DNA of 64,000 nt from positions 17,858,001 to 17,922,000 of the forward strand of contig NC_079878.1 in assembly GCF_029227915.1 (NCBI RefSeq). Reading direction: 5' to 3'. Every line of letters begins with the position of its first letter. Position 1 is the first letter of the stretch. Below the pieces are notes generated by a model. It did not search any database. It had not been told where the DNA came from and saw nothing but the letters and a program-made list of their open reading frames with translations. The position numbers were made by a program, and so were the translations under genes. Shown in pieces: positions 7,700-20,176 of this stretch. This DNA is from Hydractinia symbiolongicarpus. Its lineage: Eukaryota; Cnidaria; Hydrozoa; Anthoathecata; Hydractiniidae.

Positions 7700-8531
7700 A
7701 TGAAAAAAAAAAAAAAATCGGAAACCAATGAATGGAAAGATGTAAAGAAAGGTCCCTCGCGAAAAATAGAGAAACGATATAATAATAGATCCAGTCTTTC
7801 AAATCGGTTTAGTACACTTCAGAACGAACAAAACAACAATAATCACTATGACGCACAACTACTTACGAATAATCAAAGTTACGCACCACCACAACCAAAT
7901 AAAAATATAAGAAGACCAAATCCCGTTATTAACCTTTCCCCAGAAAGAGATCTTTTACAACATAACATTAAATCATCTGAAACCCGTAAACATAAAAAGA
8001 AGATTAGAATCATCAGTGATAGCATCGCAAAAAGCATAAATACTCGAGAGTTCAATAATCATTTGAGAAACGCTGATGCGAGATTTAACATTTTTCCTAG
8101 TACAAATATTAAAAATATGGGTCATTACTCTCTACCAAACTTAGTAGATGAGAATCTAGAAACAGTAGTTGTCCATATTGGAATAAACGACTTGCTGGAT
8201 ATAAAAGAAGTAAATCGTCGGTTAATGAAATTGCAGAAAAAATAATCAAACTATCACGCGTATACATCGATCATGGCGTCGAAAAAGTTTTTATTTTAAG
8301 TGTTGTTATCTGTACTCGTATAGATGAGTTTATCAAACCGTTAAATCATATACTTGAGAACGAGGCAAGTATGGCTATATTTTTATCGACAATAGTAATA
8401 TTATGGAATCTAATTTATGGAGAGATGGATTACATCTAATAGAAAGTGGTAAAGTTTTGTTAGCTAATGATTTCTTTTTTTATATAAATAGTTTTTTAGG
8501 TCTGGGTTTTATAGCAACGAATGTATACTGA
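7700..8531 (+). pseudogene. SGNH/GDSL-hydrolase-like ORF of the island, two frameshifts
   Basis: The first segment (7700-8245) begins with Met and a run of 15 A encoding Lys, then a low-complexity Asn/Gln-rich region. SGNH blocks follow: IRIISDSI with the nucleophile Ser at residue 108 (the usual GDS is SDS here) and HIGIND at 159-164. The frame shifts near 8215 into another reading (EIAEKIIKLSRVYIDHGVEKVF). It shifts again near 8360 into a third that holds WRDGLHL, whose Asp (8424-8426) and His (8433-8435) match block V, and it ends at TGA 8529-8531. SGNH-like proteins occur as accessory ORFs in several invertebrate transposable elements, where they may bind or deacylate membrane lipids. As it stands the gene is not functional unless the shifts are sequencing errors. 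Confidence 0.65.
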
Positions 8532-8630
8532 TTTCTGAATATTTTTTAAAGGCTATGGTTGTTTTTCTGTTGTTTTAACCCGTTATTCTTACATAAAGTC
8601 TGTGAGCAAATGTCTAAATCAATAGGGGCT

Positions 8631-11600
8631 AGCGCTACCTATGTTTGTACCACGGCTTTTAGCGGCCTAAAAAAGCCCTTACACGTAAATCACGTGGTTC
8701 GACGAGCAAAGACAGGTGGCCATATGTCTAGTCCTCATGTCTTTTTCCAATCCGCGATGGCCATAGAATACCGTCAACTACGTGCACGGTCTTCAAAAGG
8801 TTGAAATACGCCCTTTGGGCAGCCTAACAAGAGTCTAACACGTAAAAATTGACCGTCCAGGAGCCCAGACAGGTGGCCATAGGACTAGTCCTTCAACTCT
8901 TAATGGACTACGAAGCCTTAAGTCATTTTCCATTCCGCAATGGCCATAGAACACCGTCAAATACGTGCACAGTCTTCTAAATGTTATAATACGGCCCTTT
9001 GCAGACTAATAAGGGCCTTATACGTAAATTATGTGCTTCACCGAGCACGGACAGGTGGGGATCAACCAAGTTCTTCCACTCTCCATGAACTACGACGCCT
9101 CAAGTCGTTTTCCATTCCGCAATGGCCATAGAACACCGTCAAATCCGTGTGCTGTCTTTTAAAGACTTTAATACGGTCTTTTGCACCCTAATAGCGGCCT
9201 TAAACGTAAATCACATCCTTCCACGTGCCTAGAAAGGTGGGGATTGGTCTAGTCTTTCAACTCTTAATGGACTACAACGCCTCAAGTCGTTTTCCATAAC
9301 GCAATAGCCAAATAACTCCATCAACTACATGCACGTCCTTCTAAAATTTGTAGTACGGTCTTTTGCAGCCTAATAGGGGCCTTACACGTAAATGACGTGC
9401 TTCTACGAGCATAGACCGGTGGTCATAGGTCTAGTCCTTTTACTCTTCTTGGACTACGACGTTTCAAGTCGTTTTCCATTCCGCAATGGCCATAGAACAC
9501 CATCAACTGCATGAGCGGCCTTCTAAAATTTGTAGTACGGTCTTTTGCAGCCTACTATGGGCCTTACACGTCATTGACGTGCTTCTACGAGCATAGACCG
9601 GTGGGGATAGGTCTAGTCCTTATACTCTTCTTGGACTACGACGTCTCAAGTCGTCTTCCATTCCGCAATGGCCATAGAACACCATGAACTGCATGAACGG
9701 CCTTCTAAAATTTGTAACACGGCTTTTTCCAGCCTAATAGGAGCCTTACACGTCATTGACGTGCTTCTACGAGCATAGACCGGTGGGGATTGGTCTAGTC
9801 CTTTCACTCTCTATGAACTACGACGCCTCAAGTCGTTTTCCATTCTGCAATGGCCATAGAACACCATCAACTACGTGCACAGTCTTCTAATGGCTGTAAT
9901 GCGGCCTTTTGCAGCCCAGTAGGGGCCTTTCACGTAAGTCACGTGCTTCCACGACCATAGACCGGTGGGGATCGGTTTAGTCCATCCACTGTCAGTAGAC
10001 TACGACGCCTCAAGTCATTTTCCAATCCGCAATGGCCATAGAACACCATCAACTACATTCACAGTCTTCTAAATTCTGTAATGCAGCTTTTTGCAGCCTA
10101 ATAGGGGCCTTACGTGTAAAAGACGCTCTTCCACGAGCATAGACAGGTGGGGATCGGTCCAGTTCTTCGACTTTCAATGGACTGCTACGACTGAAGAGGT
10201 TTTCCAATCCGCTTTGGCCATAGAACACCGTGAAGTTTGTCATTAGTCTTCCAAAGTTTGTAATACGGTCTTTTGCAGCCCGATAAGGGCCTTACACGTA
10301 AATCACGTGCTTCCACGGCCATCGACCGGTGGGGATCGGTCTAGTCCTTCCACTCTTAGTGGAACACGACGGCTTAAGTCATTTTCCAATCCGCAATGGC
10401 GATAGAACACCATCGACTACATGCACAGTCTTCTAAAGGCTGTAATACGGCTTTTTGCAGCCTAATAGGGGCCTTTCACGAGAATGACGTGCTTCTACGA
10501 GCATAGACCGGTGGGGATCGGTCTAGTCCTTTCACTCTCTATAAACTACGACGCCTCAAGTTGTTTTCCATTCCTCAATGACCATAGAACACCGTCAAGT
10601 ACGTGCACAATCTTTTGAAGGTTACAATACGGCCTTTTGAAGCCTAATAAGGGCCTTACACGTTAATCATGTCATCAAGGAGCCTAGACCGGTGAGGATC
10701 GGTCTGATCCTTCCACTGTCAATGGACTACGACGCCTCAAGTCATTTTCCAATCCGCAATGGCCATAGAACACCATCAACTTCATGCGCAGTCTTCTAAA
10801 TGCTGTAATAAGACGAATCAAGTCGTTTTCCAATCCGCAATGGCCATGGAATACCGTCAAGTTCGTCATTAGTCATCTAAAGGTTGTAATGAGATGTTTT
10901 ACAGCCCAATGAGGGCCTTACACGTAAGTCACGTGCCTCCATGACCATTGACTGATGGGGATCGGCCTAGTCACTCGAATACGATCCGTCAAGTCATTTT
11001 CCAATTCGCAATGGTCATAGATCACAATCAACTACATGCACAGTCTTCTAATGGCTGTAGTACGGTCTTTTGCAGCGTAATAGGAGCCTTACACCTCAGT
11101 AACGTGCTTCTACGAACGTAGACCGGTGTGGATAAGTCTAGTCCTTCCACTCTTAATGAACTGCGACGCGTCAAGTCGTTTTCCATTCCGCAATGGCCAT
11201 AAAACACCATCAACTACATGCGCAGTCTTCTAAAGGCTGTAATACGGCTTTTTGCAGGCTAATAGGGGCCTTACACGTCTATGACGCGCTTCTACAAGTT
11301 TAGACCGGTGGGGATCGGTTTAGTCTTTCCACTCTCAATGGACTACGAAATGGCCATAGAACACCGTCAAGTTCGTCATTAGTCTACTAAAGGTTGTAGT
11401 AAGTCCTTTTGCAGTCCATTGAGGGCCTTACACGGAAGACACGTGCTTCCACGACCATAGACAGGTGGGGATCGGTCCAGTCCTTCCACTGTCACTGAAC
11501 CACGATGCCTCAAGTCATTTTCCAATCTGCAATGGCCATAGAAAACCATCAACTACATGCGCAGTCTTCTAAAAGATGTAAAAAGGCGTTTTGCAGCCTA

Positions 11601-12454
11601 AAGGAGGCCTTACACGTAAATGACGTGCTTCTACGAGCATAGACCAGTGGCCATAGGTCTAGTCCTTTTACTCTTCTTGGACTACGACGCCTCAAGTCGT
11701 CTTCCATTCCGCAATGGCCATAGAACACCATGAACTGCATGAACGGCCTTCTAAAATTTGCAGTGCGGTCTTTTGCAGCCTAGTAGGGGCCTTACACGTC
11801 AATGACGTGCTTCTACGAGCATAGACCGGTGGGGATAGGTCTAGTCCTTTCACTCTCTATGGACTACAACGCCTCAAGTCATTTTCCAGACCGAAATTGC
11901 CATGGAAACCACCAACTACGTGCACAGTTTTCTAATGGCTGCAATGCGGCGTTTTGCACCCCAGTAGGGGACTTACACGTAAGTACCGTGCTTCCACGAC
12001 CATAGTCCTCGGGGGGGGATCGGTCCAGTCCTACCAATGTCAATGGACTACGACGCCTCAAATCATTTTTCAATCCGCAATAGCCATAGAACACCGTCAA
12101 GTACGTGCACAATCTACTAAAGTTTATACTACGGACTTTTGTAGCCTAATAAGGGCCTTACACGTAAATCACGTCCTCCAGGAGCCTAGACCAGTGAGGA
12201 TTGGTCTGATCCTTCCACCCTCAATGGACTACAACGCCTCAAATCATTTTTCAATCCGCAATGGCTATAGAACACAATCAACTACATGCGCAGTCTTCTG
12301 AAGGCTGTAATACGTCTTTTTACAGCCTAATAGGGGCCTTACACGTCAATGACGTCCTTCTACGAGCATAGACCGGTGGGAATCGTTCTAGTCCTTGTAC
12401 TCTTCTTGGACTACGACGTCTCAAGTCGTCTTCCAATCCGCAATGGACATAAAA
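8631..12454. repeat. Satellite array, diverged section right of the island
   Basis: About 20 monomers of roughly 182 bases show substantial mutual divergence. The dyad ACGACGCCTCAAGTCGT and the hairpin-like TAGACCG-N8-CGGTCTA become common here. From about 10741 to 12300 the order of variants matches 13151-14720 (offset 2410, then 2421 bases), so this is a diverged forerunner of the higher-order unit to the right. No gene is seen. Confidence 0.8.
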
Positions 12455-13572
12455 CACCATCAACTACATGCACAGTCTTCTAAAGGCTGTAATACGGCTT
12501 TTTGCAGCCTAATAGGGGCCTTTCACGTCAATCACGTGCTTCTACGAGACTAGACCGGTGGAGATCGGTCTAGTCCTTTCACTCTCTATGAATTACGAGC
12601 CCTCAAGTCGTTTTTTATTCCGCAATGGCCATAGAACACCGTCAAGTACGTGCACAATCTATTGAAGGTTACAATACGGTCTTTTGCAGCCTAATAAGGG
12701 CCTTACACGTAAATCACGTCATCCAGGAGCCTAGACCGGTGGGGATCGGTCTGATTCTTCCACTGTCCATGGACTACGACGCCTCAAATCGTTTTCCATT
12801 TCGCAATGGCCATAGAACACCTTCAAGTACGTGCACAATCAATTGAAGGTTACAATACGGCCTTTTGAAGCCTAATAAGGGCCTTACACGTTATGCACAT
12901 CTTCCAGGAGCCTAGACCGGTGAGGATCAGTCCGACCCTTCCACTTTGAATGGCCTACGACGCCTCAAGTTGTTTTCCATTTCGCAATGGCCGTAGAACA
13001 CCGTCAAGTACGTGCACAGTCTTCCAAAATGTTATAATACCTCCTTTTGCAGCTTAACAAGGGCCTTACACGTAAATCACGTCTTCCAGGAGCCTAGACC
13101 GGTGAGGATCAGTCTGATCCTTCCCCTGTCAATGGACTACGACGCCTCAAGTCATTTTCCAATCCGCAATGGCCATAGAACACCATCAACTTCATGCGCA
13201 GTCTTCTAAATGCTGTAATAAGACGAATCAAGTCGTTTTCCAATCCGCAATGGCCATGGAATACCGTCAAGTTCGTCATTAGTCATCTAAAGGTTGTAAT
13301 GCGATCTTTTACAGCCCAATGAGGGCCTTACACGTAAGTCACGTGCCTCCATGACCATTGACCGATGGGGATCGGCCTTGTCCTTCCACCGTCACTCGAA
13401 TACGATCCGTCAAGTCATTTTCCAATTCACAATGGCCATAGATCAAAATCAACTACATGCACAGTCTTCTAATGGCTGTAGTACGGTCTTTTGCAGCGTA
13501 ATAGGAGCCTTACACCTCAGTAACGTGCTTCTACGAACGTAGACCAGTGTGGATAAGTCTAGTCCTTCCACT

Positions 13573-15980
13573 CTTAATGGACTGCGACGCGTCAAGTCGT
13601 TTTCCATTCCGCAATGGCCATAGAACACCATAAACTACATGCGCAGTCTTCTAAAGGCTGTAATACGGCTTTTTGCAGTCTAATAGGGGCCTTACACGTC
13701 TATGACGCGCATCTACAAGCTTAGACCAATGGGGATCGGTTTAGTCTTTCCACTCTCAATGGACTACGAAATGGCCATAGAACACCGTCAAGTTCGTCAT
13801 TAGTCTACTAAAGGTTGTAGTAAGGCCTTTTGCAGTCCATTGAGGACCTGACACGTAAGACACGTGCTTCCACGACCATAGACAGGTGGGGATCGGTCCA
13901 GTCCTTCCACTGTCACTGAACCACGATGCCTCAAGTCATTTTCCAATCTGCAATGGCCATAGAACACCATCAACTACATGCGCAGTCTTCTAAAAGATGT
14001 AAGAAGGCGTTTTGCAGCCTAATGGAGGCCTTACACGTAAATGACGTGCTTCTACGAGCATAGACCAGTGGCCATAGGTCTAGTCCTTTTACTCTTCTTG
14101 GACTACGACGCCTCAAGTCGTCTTCCATTCCGCAATGGCCATAGCACACCATGAACTGCATGAACGGCCTTCTAAAATTTGCAGTGCTGTCTTTTGCAGC
14201 CTAGTAGGGGCCTTACACGTCAATGACGTGCTTCTACGAGCATAGACCGGTGGGGATAGGTCTAGTCCTTTCACTCTCTATGGACTACAACGCCTCAAGT
14301 CATTTTCCAGACCGAAATTGCCATGGAAACCATCAACTACGTGCACAGTCTTCTAATGGCTGCAATGCGGCCTTTTGCACTCCAGTATGGGTCTTACACG
14401 TAAGTACCGTGCTTCCACGACAATAGTCCTGGGGGGGGGATCGGTCCAGTCCTTCCAATGTCAGTGGACTACGACGCCTCAAATCATTTTTCAATCCGCA
14501 ATGGCTATAGAACACAATCAAGTACATGCGCATTTTTCTGAAGGCTGTAATGCGGCTTTTTGCAGCCTAATAGGGGCCTAACACGTCAATGACGTGCTTC
14601 TACAAGCATAGACCGGTGGGGACTGGTCTAGTCCGTTTACTCTCTATGGCCTACGACGCCTCAAGTTGTTTTCCGTTCCGCAATGGCTATAGAACACCGT
14701 CAAGTACGTGCACAATCTACTAAAGTTTATACTACGGACTTTTGTAGCCTAATAAGGGCCTTACACGTAAATCACGTCTTCCAGGAGCCTAGACCAGTGA
14801 GGATTGGTCTGATCCTTCCACTCTAAATGGACTACAACGCCTCAAATCATTTTTCAATCCGCAATTGCTATAGAACACAATCAACTACATGCGCAGTCTT
14901 CTGAAGGCTGTAATGCGGCTTTTTTCAGCCTAATAGGGGTCTTACACGTTAATAACGTCCTTCTACGAGCATAGACCGGTGGGAATCGCTCTAGTCCGTG
15001 TACTCTCTATGGACTACGACGCCTGAAGTCATTTTTCATTCCGCAATGGCCATAGAGCACCGCCAAGTACGTGACAGTCTTCCAAGAGGTTATAATTCGG
15101 CCTTTTGCAGCTTAATAAGGGCCTTACACGTAAATCACGTGCTTCCGCGACCATAGACCGGGGGGATTGCTGTAGTCCTTCCACTGCCAGTGGACTACTT
15201 TGCCACAAGTCCTTTTCTTTTCTGCAATGGCTATAGAACACCATCAACTACATTCACGTCTAAAATTTGTAGTACGCTCTTTTGATGCCTACTTGGGGCC
15301 TTACACGTTAATGACGCGCTTCCACGAACATAGAGAGGCGGGGATCAGACCAATCCTTCGACTCTCAATGGGCTACGACGAATCAAGCGTTTTCCAATCC
15401 GCATGGTCCATAGAAGACCGTGAAGTTTGTCATTAGTCTTCTAAAGTTTATAATACGGTCTTTTGCAGCCCAATAAGGGCCTTACACGTAAGTCACGTGC
15501 TTCCACGACCATCGACCGGTGGGGATCGGTCTAGTCCTTCCATTCTCAGACGGCTCAAGTCATTTTCCAATCCGCAATGGCGATAGAACACCATCAACTA
15601 CATGCACAGTCTTCTAAAGGCTGTAATACGGCTTTTTGCAGCCTAATAGGGGCCTTTCACGTCAATCACGTGCTTCTACGAGACTAGACCGGTGGAGATC
15701 GGTCTAGTCCTTTCACTCTCTATGAATTACGAGCCCTCAAGTCGTTTTTTATTCCGCAATGGCCATAGAACACCGTCAAGTACGTGCACAATCTATTGAA
15801 GGTTACAATACGGTCTTTTGCAGCCTAATAAGGGCCTTACACGTAAATCACGTCATCCAGGAGCCTAGACCGGTGGGGATCGGTCTGATTCTTCCACTGT
15901 CCATGGACTACGACGCCTCAAATCGTTTTCCATTTCGCAATGGCCATAGAACACCTTCAAGTACGTGCACAATCAATTGA
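13573..15980. repeat. 2.4-kb homogenised block, copy 1 of 3
   Basis: This block begins at CTTAATGGACTGCGACGCG and recurs at 17041-19450 and 20177-22584 with very few differences. The offset to copy 2 is 3468 bases before the poly-G tract and 3470 after it, matching the extra two G in copy 2. Confidence 0.85.
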
Positions 15981-17040
15981 AGGTTACAATACGGCCTTTT
16001 GAAGCCTAATAAGGGCCTTACACGTTATGCACATCTTCCAGGAGCCTAGACCGGTGAGGATCAGTCCGACCCTTCCACTTTGAATGGCCTACGACGCCTC
16101 AAGTTGTTTTCCATTTCGCAATGGCCGTAGAACACCGTCAAGTACGTGCACAGTCTTCCAAAATGTTATAATACCTCCTTTTGCAGCTTAACAAGGGCCT
16201 TACACGTAAATCACGTCTTCCAGGAGCCTAGACCGGTGAGGATCAGTCTGATCCTTCCCCTGTCCATGGACTACGACGCCTCAAGTCGTTTTCCATTCCG
16301 CAATGGCCATAGAAAACCGTCAAGTACGTGCATAATCTATTTAAGGTTACAATACGGCCTTTTGGAGCCTAATAAGGGCCTTACACGTTAATCACGTCAT
16401 CCAGGAGCCTAGACCGGTGAGGATCGGTGTGATCCTTCCATTGTCAATGGACTGCGACGCCTAGAACACCGTCAAGTACGTGAACAGTCTTCCAAAGGTT
16501 ATAATACGATCTTTTGCAGCTTAACAAGGGCCTTACACGTAAATCACGTCTTTCAGGAGCCTAGACCGGTGAGGACTAGTTTGATCCTTCCACTTTCAAT
16601 GGACTACGACGCCTCAAGTCGTTTTCCATCCCGCAATGGCAATAGAACACCGTCAAGTACGTGCACAGTCTTCCAAAAGGTTATAATACGGCCTTTTGCA
16701 GCCTAATAGGGGCCTTACGCGTAAATGACGTGCTTCCACGAGCCTAGACCGGTGGGGATCGGTCTAGTCCTTCCACTCTTAATTGACTTCGATGCCTCAA
16801 GTCATTTTCCAATCCGCAATGGCCATAGAACACCATCAACTACATGCGCAGTCTTTTAAAGGATGCAATAAGACGAATCAAGTCGTGTTCCAATCCGCAA
16901 TGACCATAGAACACCGTCAAGTTCGGTATTAGTCATCTAAAGGTTGTAATACGGTCTTTTGCAGCCCAATGGGGGACTTACACGTAAGTCACGTGCCTCC
17001 ACAACCATAGACCGTTGGGGATCGGTCTAGTCCTTCCACT

Positions 17041-19450
17041 CTTAATGGACTGCGACGCGTCAAGTCGTTTTCCATTCCGCAATGGCCATAGAACACCATA
17101 AACTACATGCGCAGTCTTCTAAAGGCTGTAATACGGCTTTTTGCAGTCTAATAGGGGCCTTACACGTCTATGACGCGCATCTACAAGCTTAGACCAATGG
17201 GGATCGGTTTAGTCTTTCCACTCTCAATGGACTACGAAATGGCCATAGAACACCGTCAAGTTCGTCATTAGTCTACTAAAGGTTGTAGTAAGGCCTTTTG
17301 CAGTCCATTGAGGACCTGACACGTAAGACACGTGCTTCCACGACCATAGACAGGTGGGGATCGGTCCAGTCCTTCCACTGTCACTGAACCACGATGCCTC
17401 AAGTCATTTTCCAATCTGCAATGGCCATAGAACACCATCAACTACATGCGCAGTCTTCTAAAAGATGTAAGAAGGCGTTTTGCAGCCTAATGGAGGCCTT
17501 ACACGTAAATGACGTGCTTCTACGAGCATAGACCAGTGGCCATAGGTCTAGTCCTTTTACTCTTCTTGGACTACGACGCCTCAAGTCGTCTTCCATTCCG
17601 CAATGGCCATAGCACACCATGAACTGCATGAACGGCCTTCTAAAATTTGCAGTGCTGTCTTTTGCAGCCTAGTAGGGGCCTTACACGTCAATGACGTGCT
17701 TCTACGAGCATAGACCGGTGGGGATAGGTCTAGTCCTTTCACTCTCTATGGACTACAACGCCTCAAGTCATTTTCCAGACCGAAATTGCCATGGAAACCA
17801 TCAACTACGTGCACAGTCTTCTAATGGCTGCAATGCGGCATTTTGCACTCCAGTATGGGTCTTACACGTAAGTACCGTGCTTCCACGACAATAGTCCTGG
17901 GGGGGGGGGATCGGTCCAGTCCTTCCAATGTCAGTGGACTACGACGCCTCAAATCATTTTTCAATCCGCAATGGCTATAGAACACAATCAAGTACATGCG
18001 CATTTTTCTGAAGGCTGTAATGCGGCTTTTTGCAGCCTAATAGGGGCCTAACACGTCAATGACGTGCTTCTACAAGCATAGACCGGTGGGGACTGGTCTA
18101 GTCCGTTTACTCTCTATGGCCTACGACGCCTCAAGTTGTTTTCCGTTCCGCAATGGCTATAGAACACCGTCAAGTACGTGCACAATCTACTAAAGTTTAT
18201 ACTACGGACTTTTGTAGCCTAATAAGGGCCTTACACGTAAATCACGTCTTCCAGGAGCCTAGACCAGTGAGGATTGGTCTGATCCTTCCACTCTAAATGG
18301 ACTACAACGCCTCAAATCATTTTTCAATCCGCAATTGCTATAGAACACAATCAACTACATGCGCAGTCTTCTGAAGGCTGTAATGCGGCTTTTTTCAGCC
18401 TAATAGGGGTCTTACACGTCAATAACGTCCTTCTACGAGCATAGACCGGTGGGAATCGCTCTAGTCCGTGTACTCTCTATGGACTACGACGCCTGAAGTC
18501 ATTTTTCATTCCGCAATGGCCATAGAGCACCGCCAAGTACGTGACAGTCTTCCAAGAGGTTATAATTCGGCCTTTTGCAGCTTAATAAGGGCCTTACACG
18601 TAAATCACGTGCTTCCGCGACCATAGACCGGGGGGATTGCTGTAGTCCTTCCACTGCCAGTGGACTACTTTGCCACAAGTCCTTTTCTTTTCTGCAATGG
18701 CTATAGAACACCATCAACTACATTCACGTCTAAAATTTGTAGTACGCTCTTTTGATGCCTACTTGGGGCCTTACACGTTAATGACGCGCTTCCACGAACA
18801 TAGAGAGGCGGGGATCAGACCAATCCTTCGACTCTCAATGGGCTACGACGAATCAAGCGTTTTCCAATCCGCATGGTCCATAGAAGACCGTGAAGTTTGT
18901 CATTAGTCTTCTAAAGTTTATAATACGGTCTTTTGCAGCCCAATAAGGGCCTTACACGTAAGTCACGTGCTTCCACGACCATCGACCGGTGGGGATCGGT
19001 CTAGTCCTTCCATTCTCAGACGGCTCAAGTCATTTTCCAATCCGCAATGGCGATAGAACACCATCAACTACATGCACAGTCTTCTAAAGGCTGTAATACG
19101 GCTTTTTGCAGCCTAATAGGGACCTTTCACGTCAATCACGTGCTTCTACGAGACTAGACCCGTGGAGATCGGTGTAGTCCTTTCACTCTCTATGAATTAC
19201 GAGCCCTCAAGTCGTTTTTTATTCCGCAATGGCCATAGAACACCGTCAAGTACGTGCACAATCTATTGAAGGTTACAATACGGTCTTTTGCAGCCTAATA
19301 AGGGCCTTACACGTAAATCACGTCATCCAGGAGCCTAGACCGGTGGGGATCGGTCTGATTCTTCCACTGTCCATGGACTACGACGCCTCAAATCGTTTTC
19401 CATTTCGCAATGGCCATAGAACACCTTCAAGTACGTGCACAATCAATTGA
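17041..19450. repeat. 2.4-kb homogenised block, copy 2 of 3
   Basis: This copy is joined at about 17037 to an upstream segment (16461-17036) that is otherwise found at 23065-23640. The second higher-order block is therefore a chimera of two variants. Its G run is the longest of the copies (11 G at about 17899-17909). Confidence 0.85.
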
Positions 19451-20176
19451 AGGTTACAATACGGCCTTTTGAAGCCTAATAAGGGCCTTACACGTTATGC
19501 ACATCTTCCAGGAGCCTAGACCGGTGAGGATCAGTCCGACCCTTCCACTTTGAATGGCCTACGACGCCTCAAGTTGTTTTCCATTTCGCAATGGCCGTAG
19601 AACACCGTCAAGTACGTGCACAGTCTTCCAAAATGTTATAATACCTCCTTTTGCAGCTTAACAAGGGCCTTACACGTAAATCACGTCTTCCAGGAGCCTA
19701 GACCGGTGAGGATCAGTCTGATCCTTCCCCTGTCAATGGACTACGACGCCTCAAGTCATTTTCCAATCCGCAATGGCCATAGAACACCATCAACTTCATG
19801 CGCAGTCTTCTAAATGCTGTAATAAGACGAATCAAGTCGTTTTCCAATCCGCAATGGCCATGGAATACCGTCAAGTTCGTCATTAGTCATCTAAAGGTTG
19901 TAATGCGATCTTTTACAGCCCAATGAGGGCCTTACACGTAAGTCACGTGCCTCCATGACCATTGACCGATGGGGATCGGCCTTGTCCTTCCACCGTCACT
20001 CGAATACGATCCGTCAAGTCATTTTCCAATTCACAATGGCCATAGATCAAAATCAGCTACATGCACAGTCTTCTAATGGCTGTAGTACGGTCTTTTGCAG
20101 CGTAATAGGAGCCTTACACCTCAGTAACGTGCTTCTACGAACGTAGACCAGTGTGGATAAGTCTAGTCCTTCCACT

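Larger units (their letters stand above)
7106..8630. mobile_element. AT-rich gene island inserted in the satellite array
   Basis: Satellite similarity stops at about 7105, just after CATAGAACACCG, and resumes at about 8632-8645 (TTGTACCACGGCTTTTAGCGGCC). In monomer coordinates the left flank ends only about 25 bases before the right flank resumes, so the island lies inside one monomer. It is AT-rich and carries two ORFs (7135-7653 and 7700-8531). No clear terminal inverted repeats, target duplication, reverse transcriptase or transposase is visible, so the class of element cannot be fixed. I recall this ORF pair as a recurrent repeat-associated unit in cnidarian genomes. Confidence 0.6.

Noticed and set aside
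7106-8630. Island as a complete retrotransposon
   Set aside because: No reverse transcriptase, endonuclease, long terminal repeat or poly-A end is visible. Only the two accessory-type ORFs are present.
8640-9000. tRNA-derived repeat, suggested by GGTTCGACGAGC resembling a B box
   Set aside because: No A box at suitable spacing and no cloverleaf was found, and the resemblance is lost in most monomers.
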